Shown one piece after another: positions 36,384 through 47,380 of a stretch of DNA of 64,000 nt (its first letter is position 1; each line of letters starts with the position of its first letter). The stretch is taken from NCBI GenBank assembly GCA_965243805.1, contig OZ251577.1, positions 1,922,001-1,986,000 of the forward strand, given 5' to 3'. Below the pieces are notes generated by a model. The model was given only the letters and a program-made list of their open reading frames with translations. It had not been told where the DNA came from and ran no database searches. The position numbers and the translations under genes are program-made. This DNA is from CATQHQ01 sp965243805 (GTDB taxonomy: Bacteria > Gemmatimonadota > Gemmatimonadetes > Longimicrobiales > Gaopeijiaceae).

Positions 36384-39300
36384 ATGAAGCCTGACCCGCC
36401 AAGCTCGCAGGCCGTACTTCTAATCCTGCTCAGACGCCATCGGCTTGCTGAGCCGGATGGACGCCCGCTGTACCGATACCGCGCACGCAGGCGGGAGTTG
36501 ACCGAACTGCGATCTGCGCTGACTGAGGAGCTCGGCCGTCCGCGCCCAGGACGTTGGACCGCAATGGGATTCTGCTTGTGGGCCTCGGAGTGGTGGCGTC
36601 GCAACTATGAGGGCGGTCCATGGAAGTGGCAGCCCCTGCTGGCCGAGGTCGGCCACCTGGAGTTTGGGCCCGGCAACGCACGCTATCTCCAGCTCCAAGA
36701 CCTGGTGTCCCGGGGACTTGATGCATGGAGGCGACCGGTGTTGCGACTTGGCTCTTCGTAAGCAGTACTTGGCCACCTTGGCGTGCGAGGGCGGGCTTCC
36801 GGTCAGTCTTCTGCAAAAGGACACCCACCTGCGCAGGTACATGAGGGCCGTGACGGAAGAGTACAAGCTGTTCCGCTCCTCGGGCATTCGGCCTCAAGAC
36901 TTGGCGGAACAGGCTCGCCACTTCCTTCCAAGGTCATGGCGTCAACACGTGGTCTATGAACTGGCGGGGCAGTTGGTGCGCAAGATATGGCACTTGCAAC
37001 AGGAACTAGGAGAATCTGACACTCCCGTTATCGACTTGGATCGCATCCGTCCGGGTTGGCGAGACGAGCTTCCCATCAGGATCACCAACGACATCGCACG
37101 TACCCTCCTGAACGGCTTGCTGCTGGATGTTGCGGAAGTCACACGGGGAGGCAGAGTCCTAGTGCGCTGGGAAGTCGAAGTGACTCCTGTCGACAGCGAC
37201 CAATGGAAGGCACGGGGATCCTTCCAGATGCCGGCGACCATGGACTCGGCTATGTTCAACAGGTTGTTTGACCGAGCCACGGACGCCCAGGTTCCAGATC
37301 GCTTCGACTTGTGCGTGCAGGTGCATGGAGGGACGGTCCAACCGTTGGCGATCGTCACCCCGCGCCGGATAGCGGCGAACGGCGCATTCGGCGTGGAACT
37401 TCTGGACCTAGCCCCAAGGCAGCGCGCTTCTGGCCTTGAGCAGCCCCGGGAGTTGATAGCAAGGTCTCTGACCGACTGTTACCGCACATCTAGTTTCCCA
37501 GGAGCAGGCGGCCTTACCCAGCTGCCTTGGGTATTCGCGCCGAAGGACGCGGACGCGGATGCGCGGCAGCCCTGCCGCCTCGTCGGGCAGGGATCGGTCA
37601 AGATCAGGGAGCCATGGGGTCTCGTTGCGACACCTCGGGATGTTTCCGTCCAGGCCCTCGAGGGCGGGTCAGCCGAGGTTTCAGGCGACCTCCAAAACGC
37701 AGATCGGCGCATGTATCAAGTGACCGGTCGTGTTGCCTTCGAGTCTGTTGACGGCTCCCGGACCGTCGTTGAGACCGGAACAAGGTCGAGCACCGCAGGT
37801 GTGGAGTACCGACTTCACGGCAAGCAAGTCTCCTTCGGTCGCAGTGGCTTACGTGCGTATCTTGGTAAGCCCGGGATGCACGAGTGGCATGACGACGCCG
37901 TTGAACCGGTGCCGGAGGCGAGCCTTGAGTGGAGGCCCGAAGTTCCGGGGTCGCGCTGGAGGCCATACGCCACCTCCGAGGACGTTTGGGGCAGCGGCGT
38001 GCTTCGATACACGAAAGAAGGCGAAGTCTGTCATACGACGCGAATGTGCGTGTTGCCACCAGGGGCCGAGGTCGAAATCCGTCCGTCGTCTGACCCGCAA
38101 AGTGGTCAAGTACTGTTGCGGGGCTTCGGCGACATTCGTGCCGCTGTTAGAGAAACAACAGGAGTACATGCAAGTTGCTCCCTTGCCGATCCCGACTATT
38201 GTCTTGAGTTGACCGCCGACGGAGAAGTTCCCCTTGAAATAGCCGTCATCGTGGATTGGCACGGGGACGGGCGTACTGAACTGCGACTTCCGTTTCCGAC
38301 TCGACGTGCGGTGTTTCTCGATAGTTGGGACAAAGAACTGCCCTACGGCTTCACTTTGGCTGCGGACCGCTTGGCAGGAGTTCGTGCGGAGGTCATCATC
38401 CCTCCAGATGCCGCGGAATTCCAGTTGCAGGGCCAATATGTCGGCAAAGACGCGGCCCAACTGAAACAGTCCCATGGACTCATCGTCCAACTTATGGAGG
38501 AAGTAAGCCGCGGACACCACGCGCTCGACTTGGCCCGTGTCCAATTCGCTACCGATGCTCGACTCTTGCGCAGCGACGACCTGGACGGGCATGTGTTACT
38601 ACGTATGTTCCGGACGCAGGGGGCGGGATCGCTCCCACCGAACTCAATCAGGGTTGATCGCTTCGATTTGGAACTGCAGACACTCCCCGGTCCACCGGTT
38701 GAGTTTCGTCTCGAGGAAGCTAACCAAGCCGGGGTGTCAGAGGAAGAGCTGGCTGAACTCGAGATTGAGGCACTTTCCCTTGCCGATCCGCACATACAGC
38801 GCACACCCCTGGTTCGTGCGGGTACTTACGGGTGGTACTTGTCCGAAGGTGCTGTCGATCCTGGGCCGTACTTGATAACCGGTCGACAAGGAGCTTGGCA
38901 GCGTGTCAGGCCAGTGTTCTGGTACGCCGGCGAACGCTCTGTTGATTCACTACCTGCAACTTCGTGCGCAAGGGCCTACTCTGAGTGGAGTGGCGACGCC
39001 AAGGAACTAGATGCGTTTCAGTCGGTGGTTCACCGATTGACCAGTCAGCCTAGTTGTGTCGACCAGGACTGGCAACTTGTGTTTGGTTATCTGGATGAGA
39101 AGATACCAGTTCATGTGTTCCCGCTGTTGCGCGCACTCACTGGGAATTCGGAGGCGTGTGCGATAGCCGCGGTGGTGGCGACCCCCAGCCAGTTCGATGT
39201 GCTTTGGGAACGCACGGTGGCTTTCCCCTTCGCTTGGTGGCAGGTGCCGATGCCCGATTGGAGGATTGCCCTTACCAGGTACACAGAGTTCCTACAAGAT

Positions 39301-39864
39301 GAGCTAGAAGCACTTGCCGACCTTGATCAAGCCGAGAGTATCATTACCACGGAAGTCACCTCTAGAATCGATCGGCTGAAGAGAGAGTTGCCCGGGCTCA
39401 ATCCTGCCTTCGAGTTCTTGGGTGCCAAGTTGCTTGGCGATTGCATACCTGCCGGCTCGGCGCGGATTGCGAATACCCAGATACTGGACCGTTTGCGAAA
39501 GGACTACAGCGACCACCGGCGAAGGTGTCCCGTTCTGCAGGCCAACAACCCCTCGGCCATTCCGCGCTTGCCCGGCATCCGCAACTACATTCAAACCGTT
39601 CGGAGTAGCAGCCCTTGGGCTGGACGCTTGTTTGTGAGCCGGTTGGGGCTGTTCTCCAAACGCCTGCGTGCTGACTACGCAGATGCACCCGCCGCGGCGG
39701 CCGTGTCTGTGTTGTCGGGTCGCGAAATGCCGGACGATCTTGCACGTGCGATCCGAGAAGTTTGGGAATACCGGACAGAGTGGTTCGACGAAGCCCTCCG
39801 CCTTGCCTTGCTGATCGGATTTGGTCAAGGACGCGCCGACGAGATTCGGGAGAGCATCGGATGA
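36384..39864 (+). pseudogene. STY4851/YjiT family defence-associated protein, frameshifted
   Basis: The gene is read in two frames. ATG 36384 to the TAA at 36759-36761 gives 125 residues (WWRRNYEGGPWKWQPLLAEV; GLDAWRRPVLRLGSS). The +1 frame then continues RKQYLATLACEGGLPVSLLQ to 39864, about 1040 residues, with segments typical of the STY4851/ECs_5259 (YjiT) family (ELPIRITNDIARTLLNGLL). The break lies around TCT TCG TAA G, where a skipped T restores the frame. It may be a mutation, a sequence error or programmed frameshifting. Its stop overlaps the DUF1998 helicase start (ATGA). Confidence 0.7.
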
Positions 39865-42800
39865 GCGCGCGCCCTGACGTCGATGCTTCAAGGGCACGCT
39901 TCTTCGAGCCTCTCCTGCGGGAACTTGCGGCGAGGTCGGCGAGTTCTGTCGTAGGCATCTATAGCCCCCGAACAAGGGCTCTGCGGAGATACCTAAGGGA
40001 GGTTCTCGGGAGCCCTGCCGGTAGCAACGGCAGCTTCCTTGCCGATCCCGTCTTCGAGGCGATCTATGAGTGGCAGCGAGCAGACGAGAGCATGTCCGAG
40101 CTAGCTGGGAGGGATTTCCTTAGCCGCGAAGTCGTAAGGGCGATGCATATGCCTGCGGACGACGAGCGGCTAGCCGAGTGCCGCTTTGATCAGGACTGGC
40201 GGCCATTCACGCACCAAATGGATGCGTGGAGGTTGCTGAAGTGTGACACACCGCAGTCAGTGCTCATTTCGAGTGGAACGGGATCTGGCAAGACCGAAGG
40301 CTTCCTGGTGCCCATCATGGACGACTTGGTACGGGAGAGAGCCGAGTCCGGGCGACTACGGGGCGTTCGCGCACTGTTCTTGTATCCACTCAACGCGCTG
40401 ATCAACAGTCAGAGGGATCGGCTAAGCGCGTGGTTGCGTCCATTCGGCGGAGACGTCCGATACTGCCTCTACAAGGGCGACACGCTCGAGAAGATGGCGG
40501 CCTCGAAACGGCGGACGACCGGTAGCGAGATCGTACCGGACCGAGAGATGCTACGCACGGACCCTCCGCCGGTCCTCGTGACCAACGCGACGATGTTGGA
40601 GTACATGCTGATTCGAGCAATCGACCAGCCGATCATCCGCCAATCGAGTGGAATGTTGCGATGGATTGTCCTTGACGAAGCCCACACGTACTTGGGGTCG
40701 AGGTCGGCTGAGATCGCGTTGCTCCTGCGACGAGTGTTGCACGCATTTGATGTCGGACCCGAAAAGGTGAGGTTCGTGGCTACCTCTGCGACGATCGGGG
40801 ACGATAGTCCACGTAGCGAGGAGCGGCTACGCAAGTTTCTCGCCGACCTTGCCGGCGTCCCGCAGGACCGGGTGCACATTGTCCGCGGGAAGCGCGAACC
40901 GCCGTCACTCCCAGTGGACTTGGGAGCCCCAAGCTCGGAACCTCCGTCAATGAAGCGGATGCTTCTTCATGATCAGGCCAAGCGAGGCAACGCGCTGGCT
41001 ACCTCGACCCCGGTCCTTCGGATGCGCAACGCGCTCCTGGAAGAGGGCGGTGCACTTTCCCTATCGCAACTGACGCGGAAGAGACTGGACGCAGGCGGTC
41101 GGTGCACCGCTAGCGCACGAAGGAAGACGCTAGAGCTGTTGGACCTGGCCACGGATGCGGTCATGGACGACGGTACACCATTCCTCCGCCTTCGGGGCCA
41201 CTTCTTCCATAGAACCCAGGGAGGCGTCTGGGCCTGCATATCTCGTGCCTGCCCAGGGCGCATCGGGACGGTGCTCGACGATCCCGAGTGGGCTTACGGA
41301 AAGCTGTTCTTTGAGCGGCGGGAGCAGTGCGATTCGTGCCGGTCGGTCGTGCTGGAACTTGTGCTGTGCAACGAATGCGGCAAGGAACTGCTTGCCGGAA
41401 GGATGGTCATTGACGAGCGCGACAAGCATGTTCGGCCTCGCGCAGTGGACACAGACAGCGCAGACGACGAGTATGAGAGTCTAGATGACCTTGACAGCGA
41501 CGAAGAGTCGCGCGGTGAGGAAACGACCGACGTGTACAACGTGTCGGTGGACCGGTACCTGGCCCAGCCAACTGCCGGTAGCAACGATACGATTTGGCTG
41601 GACGTCCAGTCGGGCCGTAGGACAGAGAAGGAAGCCGACGGTTCCCATGCGTTTCAGGAGGTCGTACCACGGCCCGGTGTCAGGTGCCCGGAGTGTGGGA
41701 CGCGTCGGCAAGCGGATCAGCTGTTTCGTCCAGTGCGAGCCGGCGCGTCGCTCATTTTGAGGAGCGTTGTCCCCGTGGTGCTCCAGCATACGTCGCCGTC
41801 GCCGGACAGACGCAGCCGGCTACCGTCGGACGGGCGCAGACTGCTAACCTTCACGGACAGCCGACAGGGCACTGCCCGGTTCGCTCTCGGTGCGCAGATC
41901 GAAGCTGAGCGAAACTACACCAGGAGCTTCATATACCACTCCCTCGTAGCGGCTCGGACGGATAAGGAAGTTTCTGGGGCAACAATTGATCGTTTGCAAG
42001 GTGAAGTCAGTGCACTGGAAGCTGCCGCTTCGGAGGCCACCGCTTCCCCCGTCCTGAAGGGAATACTGGAAGATAAGCGACGGGAGCTAGCCGAGGCACG
42101 TGCTCCCAAGCTAGGCCAGCTGTCATGGACGGACGCCGTCAACGCGCTGGCTCAACAGGTTGAGGTGGCCGACTGGATGCACGCCCAGTGGAGCCACCTT
42201 CCTCTTTCGGACCTGGGGCGCGTTCAGCGAGCGGAGATCCTGTTACTGCGAGAGTTCTCCCGCCGCCCCAAGCGCAACAACTCGTTGGAGACGCTCGGCT
42301 TTGTAGCGGTCGAGTACGAGAGGTTGCCCAAGTCGGTTGATCCACCCGCGGCTTGGCAGTGCAGGAACTTGCCGCGGCACGAATGGCGGAATTTTCTCAA
42401 GATCGCCATCGATTTTGGGGTCCGGGGCAGAAGAGCAATCAACGTGGCTCCAGACCTAGTGCCCTGGCTGGGAGTGCCTCATAGACCGACAGTGTTGCGT
42501 GGCCCGGACGGGGAACGGTCCAAGGGGATCGTGCGGTGGCCGCGTTCTGCCCCGCTCACACGGCGATCACGTCTCGTACAGTTGCTGGCCCGAGTGTTGG
42601 AAGTGGATCCGAGTAACGACCCAGCCGGCGAAGCGGAGGTCAACCAGTGTCTGTTGGCAGCCTGGGGTGCTGTGGAGCGCGTGCTTACGACCGTAGCACA
42701 GGGATGGACGCTTGATTTCGGGCGTGGAGTTTCATTGCGAGAGATGGAAACGGGATGGCTCTGCCCTGTGACCCGACGTGCCCTGGACACGTTAGTGGTT

Positions 42801-45800
42801 GGGTTTACACCCTACCTTACGCCGGGCCTCTGCGACGAGAATGTCAGAGCCGACGAGATTCGGATGCCGCGGATCTCTCTGCCGTTTTGGCGCCACTCAA
42901 CCGGCGAAGAATGCAAGCTAGCCAAGATTGAAACCTTCGTCCGCACGGACGAGAAGATCAAGGGCCTGCGCGATCGGGGCTTGTGGCAGGGACTCAGCGA
43001 TCGTATTCTCGACAGGCCCAGCTACTATCGGGTTGCGGAGCACTCGGCTCAGTTAGCGGCGACTCGCCTACAAGAACTTGAGAGACGGTTTCGACGGGGC
43101 GACGTCAACGTCTTGAGCTGTTCCACAACAATGGAATTGGGCGTCGATATTGGCGGCCTGTCAGCCGTAGCCATGAACAATGCCCCACCAAGTTCGGCGA
43201 ACTACCTCCAGCGTGTCGGCCGTGCGGGTAGGCGATCCGAACAACGGGCCTTCGCCTTGACCCTGTGCAACACGTCGCCACACGGCGAGCATGTGTTTCG
43301 GGACCCTCTCTGGCTCTTCAGAAGCGCATCGCACGTCACTCAGGTCAGTCTTGATAGCGAGAGGATTGTGCAGAGGCACGTCAACGCCCTGGCCCTCACC
43401 CGATTCTTCTCGAAGGAATACGACGGCGCTGAACTCCAGCGGCTGACGGCGGGGTGGTTCTTTGACGCACCGACAGACCATGCGTCGGTAAGTGATCGCT
43501 TCCAGTGCTGGCTTCGAAATACCGCGGCCAGTGATCCGTGGATGAGAGACGGCCTTCAGCGTCTCCGTAGACGTTCGATCTTGGAGCCAGTTGGGATCAG
43601 GGAAGTCCTACAGACTGTCGTCGAAGAGATTCACGAGGCCACGACGAAGTGGAAGGCCGAAGCCGCGCCTTTGGTCGAAGAGAAAGATGCCCTGGAAGAC
43701 AGGCTAGGGAACCAGCCCACCCTTCGGGCGATCGAGTTTCAGTTACGACGGCTGCAGGAAGAATATCTGCTCAAGGAGCTGGCCCTGCGGAACTTCCTGC
43801 CGGGATATGGATTCCCGACTCAGGTTGTTCCCTTCATAACGACCACCGGCCAAGACATGAGCCGGACGAGACAGCAACGCGAGGGCCGAGAGGACCGAGA
43901 GGACAACATATCTCGTGCGCGGCAGTACCCCACCCGCGACTTGTCTCAGGCTCTCCTGGAATACGCCCCGGGCTCGGACATCGTTGTTGACGGCCGTGTG
44001 CTTCGGTCTTCTGGTCTGACGTTGAACTGGAAGATACCCGCATCCGACGCGGGCGTTCGGGAGATTCAGGCCCTTCGCTTTGCGTGGCGATGCCAGCGCT
44101 GTGGAAAAGTGGGCATGGCTTATCGCCGCCCTGAACAGTGTGACTCGGACTACTGCGAGGCGTCGGTGGAGGCGAAGCCCTATATCGAGCCGGCCGGCTT
44201 CGCAGTGGATATTCGACACAGGGCCACCAACGATCTGAGCCGCTTTCGCTACCTTCCTGTCCGACAGCCGTGGATCGCGACATCTGGCGAACAGTGGCAG
44301 AGTCTTGCCCGCCCTCAGCTTGGCCGCTTTCGATACAGTGCTCGCGGGCACGTTTTCGCTTACACATCCGGAGAATACGGCAACGGCTTTGCTGTGTGCC
44401 TGCAGTGCGGGCGAGCGGCGTCGGAGCTCCAGGATTGTACGGACCTGCCAGAAGCGTTGAAGGATCACAAGCCGATGCGCGGAGGAACGGCAGCCGCACC
44501 CGACGGCCGTTGCCGCGGTAACGACAACACCTACTCGATCCGACCAGGACAGTGGCTCGGCGTATCACGGGAGACCGATGTCTTGGAACTGCAGTTGCGT
44601 CCCGCTGACGACGGCTCGGTGCTAACAAAGGAAGCAGCCTGTTCCATAGCCGTTGCGCTCCGAACGGCACTGGCGGGACAGATTGGCATCGAGGACCGGG
44701 AGATTGGCTGGGCGGTCAACCGAGTGCGACTGACTGAGACAGGTGAGGAGGCACGAACCATCATACTGTACGACACGGCCACCGGAGGTGCAGGGTTCGT
44801 CGCGCAGGCGGGCGAACATCTCCATGGGCTCATGCGACGGGCGCGGAAGGAAGTCCTCGAGTGTCCGCGCCGATGCGACAGGGCGTGCCACGCTTGCTTG
44901 CTGTCGTACGACACTCATCACTCTGCTGAGTGGTTGGATCGTAATGCCGGTCTGCGCGTTCTTTCCGATGCGTTCCTGGATGGCCTCCAGCTACCGAGTG
45001 AGGCACAGGTGTTTGGACCACAGACCCAACTGGAGTTTGAGCCGGTTAGTGCCGCTATCTCCAGGATCGTCCGGCCTACCGACACCGTAAGACTTCACCT
45101 CGGAGGGGACTATGATCGTTGGTCATTGGAGGACTGGAAGCTTCGCGACGACATCTTGCGCTGGGTCGCCGGTGGTATCAACGTGGAGGCCGTCTTGCCG
45201 CACGACGTCGAGGCCCTGCCATTTGAAGCACGGGCACAGTTGGTAGCTTGGGCGGATTCGTTCTCAATCGCATTGCTTCGTCGTGGGCAACGCCGGGTGA
45301 GGGAACGCTCCCAGTGTATTGTCGCAGAACTGCACGGACCTCGACGACGGTTGGCGTATGCGGCACAGTCCGCTGAGGCCCTCATTCCGGGAGAGAGCTG
45401 GGGCGTTTCAGGCGAAAGTGCACACGTAGTGCGGGGACACGTGGATTCACCGATTGAAGTGTTGCCCTCTATCCAGCTCCAGGAACTGCGTGGTGCCCCG
45501 GCCGGAAGACTGGACGAGGTTGTCTTCAGTGAAGAGCTTCGAGGACCGATCGGCGCTGTGGGCGAGGCATTTTGGAACGAGATACTGGCCGTCGCGCCCG
45601 AGCTGGGTCGGCGACTTCAAGCGGGTCCTTCAATTGCGGAAGTGCTGTATCAGGATCGCTACGTTCGCTCGCCCCTTACTGCTCGTCTTGTCGCGGAGAT
45701 GTTCGCCAGACTCGCCAAACTTGCCGGTGCCGCCGCGGACAACACCGAGTTTCGGATAATCAGTACACGCCCGCTGCGGAGCACGACATACAGGCCGCGG

Positions 45801-46121
45801 CTTGTCTCGCACGACTGGTCAACAGCCGGTCAGGCCAAGGCGGCAATTGAGGCCCTCTTCACAGCAAGAGGAATGACAGTTGATATTGCCATGCGCGAGA
45901 TTAGGCGCGTCAAACACCCGCGAGAGTGCCGGATCGTATGGACAGATGGCGCAATCTGGCGTTGTCGTCTTGAGCAGGGGTTCGGATTTGTGCGTACGTC
46001 GTCTGCGGTGGCGTACAACTTCGACGATTCCCCGACGAGGCAGGCATCTGCACTAGCGAGAGCCGAGTTTGATGTCGAGCCAAGAGAGTCCGGATATGCG
46101 TATGTCTATGGCGTAGGCTAG
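39861..46121 (+). CDS. DEAD/DEAH-box helicase with DUF1998 (YjiV/DrmB-like)
   Basis: 2086 residues; ATG 39861 overlaps the YjiT-like stop by 4 bp. Walker A SSGTGSGKTEG (Lys144), Walker B DEAH (272-275), SAT near 311, and motif VI YLQRVGRAGRR (1115-1125). The DUF1998 region has ATGGAGF (around 1642) and the Cys cluster CPRRCDRACHAC (Cys1668, 1672, 1676, 1679) found in MrfA/DrmB proteins. Several CxxC pairs (for example CPECG and CDSC) suggest further zinc sites. The last 400 residues are unrecognised. YjiT-helicase pairs are known from enteric defence islands but their mechanism is not established. Confidence 0.88.
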   Translation: MSARPDVDASRARFFEPLLRELAARSASSVVGIYSPRTRALRRYLREVLGSPAGSNGSFLADPVFEAIYEWQRADESMSELAGRDFLSREVVRAMHMPADDERLAECRFDQDWRPFTHQMDAWRLLKCDTPQSVLISSGTGSGKTEGFLVPIMDDLVRERAESGRLRGVRALFLYPLNALINSQRDRLSAWLRPFGGDVRYCLYKGDTLEKMAASKRRTTGSEIVPDREMLRTDPPPVLVTNATMLEYMLIRAIDQPIIRQSSGMLRWIVLDEAHTYLGSRSAEIALLLRRVLHAFDVGPEKVRFVATSATIGDDSPRSEERLRKFLADLAGVPQDRVHIVRGKREPPSLPVDLGAPSSEPPSMKRMLLHDQAKRGNALATSTPVLRMRNALLEEGGALSLSQLTRKRLDAGGRCTASARRKTLELLDLATDAVMDDGTPFLRLRGHFFHRTQGGVWACISRACPGRIGTVLDDPEWAYGKLFFERREQCDSCRSVVLELVLCNECGKELLAGRMVIDERDKHVRPRAVDTDSADDEYESLDDLDSDEESRGEETTDVYNVSVDRYLAQPTAGSNDTIWLDVQSGRRTEKEADGSHAFQEVVPRPGVRCPECGTRRQADQLFRPVRAGASLILRSVVPVVLQHTSPSPDRRSRLPSDGRRLLTFTDSRQGTARFALGAQIEAERNYTRSFIYHSLVAARTDKEVSGATIDRLQGEVSALEAAASEATASPVLKGILEDKRRELAEARAPKLGQLSWTDAVNALAQQVEVADWMHAQWSHLPLSDLGRVQRAEILLLREFSRRPKRNNSLETLGFVAVEYERLPKSVDPPAAWQCRNLPRHEWRNFLKIAIDFGVRGRRAINVAPDLVPWLGVPHRPTVLRGPDGERSKGIVRWPRSAPLTRRSRLVQLLARVLEVDPSNDPAGEAEVNQCLLAAWGAVERVLTTVAQGWTLDFGRGVSLREMETGWLCPVTRRALDTLVVGFTPYLTPGLCDENVRADEIRMPRISLPFWRHSTGEECKLAKIETFVRTDEKIKGLRDRGLWQGLSDRILDRPSYYRVAEHSAQLAATRLQELERRFRRGDVNVLSCSTTMELGVDIGGLSAVAMNNAPPSSANYLQRVGRAGRRSEQRAFALTLCNTSPHGEHVFRDPLWLFRSASHVTQVSLDSERIVQRHVNALALTRFFSKEYDGAELQRLTAGWFFDAPTDHASVSDRFQCWLRNTAASDPWMRDGLQRLRRRSILEPVGIREVLQTVVEEIHEATTKWKAEAAPLVEEKDALEDRLGNQPTLRAIEFQLRRLQEEYLLKELALRNFLPGYGFPTQVVPFITTTGQDMSRTRQQREGREDREDNISRARQYPTRDLSQALLEYAPGSDIVVDGRVLRSSGLTLNWKIPASDAGVREIQALRFAWRCQRCGKVGMAYRRPEQCDSDYCEASVEAKPYIEPAGFAVDIRHRATNDLSRFRYLPVRQPWIATSGEQWQSLARPQLGRFRYSARGHVFAYTSGEYGNGFAVCLQCGRAASELQDCTDLPEALKDHKPMRGGTAAAPDGRCRGNDNTYSIRPGQWLGVSRETDVLELQLRPADDGSVLTKEAACSIAVALRTALAGQIGIEDREIGWAVNRVRLTETGEEARTIILYDTATGGAGFVAQAGEHLHGLMRRARKEVLECPRRCDRACHACLLSYDTHHSAEWLDRNAGLRVLSDAFLDGLQLPSEAQVFGPQTQLEFEPVSAAISRIVRPTDTVRLHLGGDYDRWSLEDWKLRDDILRWVAGGINVEAVLPHDVEALPFEARAQLVAWADSFSIALLRRGQRRVRERSQCIVAELHGPRRRLAYAAQSAEALIPGESWGVSGESAHVVRGHVDSPIEVLPSIQLQELRGAPAGRLDEVVFSEELRGPIGAVGEAFWNEILAVAPELGRRLQAGPSIAEVLYQDRYVRSPLTARLVAEMFARLAKLAGAAADNTEFRIISTRPLRSTTYRPRLVSHDWSTAGQAKAAIEALFTARGMTVDIAMREIRRVKHPRECRIVWTDGAIWRCRLEQGFGFVRTSSAVAYNFDDSPTRQASALARAEFDVEPRESGYAYVYGVG

Positions 46122-46127
46122 GCTAAG

Positions 46128-47378
46128 TCACCGAAGTCCGTCGGGCAACCTGCTAACCACCAGAGTCGGCACGCTGAGGCCGTCGTACTCGGCCGTGGCC
46201 ACCAGGCCATCGGGGCCGAAAGCCAGGGGCATGGGCATCTCACCCGTGGCAAAGGTTCCTATGTACTCCCCATCCACCGACAGCACATCAACAGGCCCGG
46301 AAGGGTACTCATCGGGATCGTTTCGGAAGTTGGCGGGCCGCCACAGCACATCGGGATGCCGACGTTGCACCCATATTGCCTTCGACCAACCAGCTTTTAT
46401 GTCCTCTACGACAGGGATCTCGTGATAGAAACTGAACATGTCGTTGATCTGGTCTTCCCCAAAGAACTCCAACGCTCCGACCTCAGTAAACTCGCGAATC
46501 TGATCGCTCTTGACCCTCTCGCGAATACCGGCCGACACGGGCTCTGCGTCGAACGGCCTGTGGATGACGCGGACGATATCTCCTCTCCGATTGGCAACCT
46601 TGATGTCATAGGCCGTGGAGTCAACATAGGCGATGTGGCCGCTGGCCGAAGCGTCGAAGTGAAGTTGCGGCTCAAAGAACGCACCGCCTCGCGTGACGAG
46701 CGTCTTGCCTCCGATGTCAATCTTGGATTCATCGTATGGAGGAACCCATGCAACCAGCACGGTGTCGGTTTCGACGTTGCCAGAGTTGATCAAGCGAGTG
46801 CGTTCGATGGTCCTGCCTCGGCTGTCGGTCGTCCACTCCTCGCCAGATGTATCCCAGCTGACAGGACTCACCATCAGAAATCCGGTTCCTGCACGATCTG
46901 GACGTACCAAGCGAGCCATGTTGCCGAAGGCTGCTGCGGATCCGCCTCCTCCTGCATTGACCATGCGCTCAAGTATGCCGTCCGACGAGAATATGTGATA
47001 TGCGTTGTGTCCTGGATCGAACAGTGCAATTCTCCCGTCCGACAGCGGCGCAAAATGAGGGATGCCCCTAAACTCGCCGGGTCCGCCTCCAGGTTGGCCA
47101 ATGTCGCGCACTGACCGACCGTCCTCGCTGACCGCCATGAACCGCACGGTGGACACGGACTGACCGTCCAGGATGTAGAGTGTGCCGTCGCTTCCGAACT
47201 CGGCCGCACGAATGGTGCTGAGGAGGACGCCGGGAGCCCCGACACGGTAGACTTCCTCGAAGCCCCCGGTCAGGGGCCGGTCTTGGCCGGGCAGGCTGAG
47301 CCGCTCCTGCGCGGGCAAGTGATCAGCCAAGGCGCCGCTCAGAAACATGACCACGGTGGTTGCGGCCGCCGAGTTCAT
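46128..47378 (-). CDS. 6-bladed beta-propeller protein, exported
   Basis: 416 residues from ATG 47378, which begins 2 nt after the patatin stop; an alternative TTG at 47387 is possible. A signal peptide (AAATTVVMFLSGALADHLPAQ) is followed by propeller motifs GTLYILDGQSVSTVRF, IGQPGGGPGEFRGIPHFAPL and DGRIALFDPGHNAYHIF. It resembles the protein at 671-1864 in overall style. It is expected in the periplasm or outer membrane, role unknown. Confidence 0.82.
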   Translation of the reverse strand: MNSAAATTVVMFLSGALADHLPAQERLSLPGQDRPLTGGFEEVYRVGAPGVLLSTIRAAEFGSDGTLYILDGQSVSTVRFMAVSEDGRSVRDIGQPGGGPGEFRGIPHFAPLSDGRIALFDPGHNAYHIFSSDGILERMVNAGGGGSAAAFGNMARLVRPDRAGTGFLMVSPVSWDTSGEEWTTDSRGRTIERTRLINSGNVETDTVLVAWVPPYDESKIDIGGKTLVTRGGAFFEPQLHFDASASGHIAYVDSTAYDIKVANRRGDIVRVIHRPFDAEPVSAGIRERVKSDQIREFTEVGALEFFGEDQINDMFSFYHEIPVVEDIKAGWSKAIWVQRRHPDVLWRPANFRNDPDEYPSGPVDVLSVDGEYIGTFATGEMPMPLAFGPDGLVATAEYDGLSVPTLVVSRLPDGLR

Positions 47379-47380
47379 CT

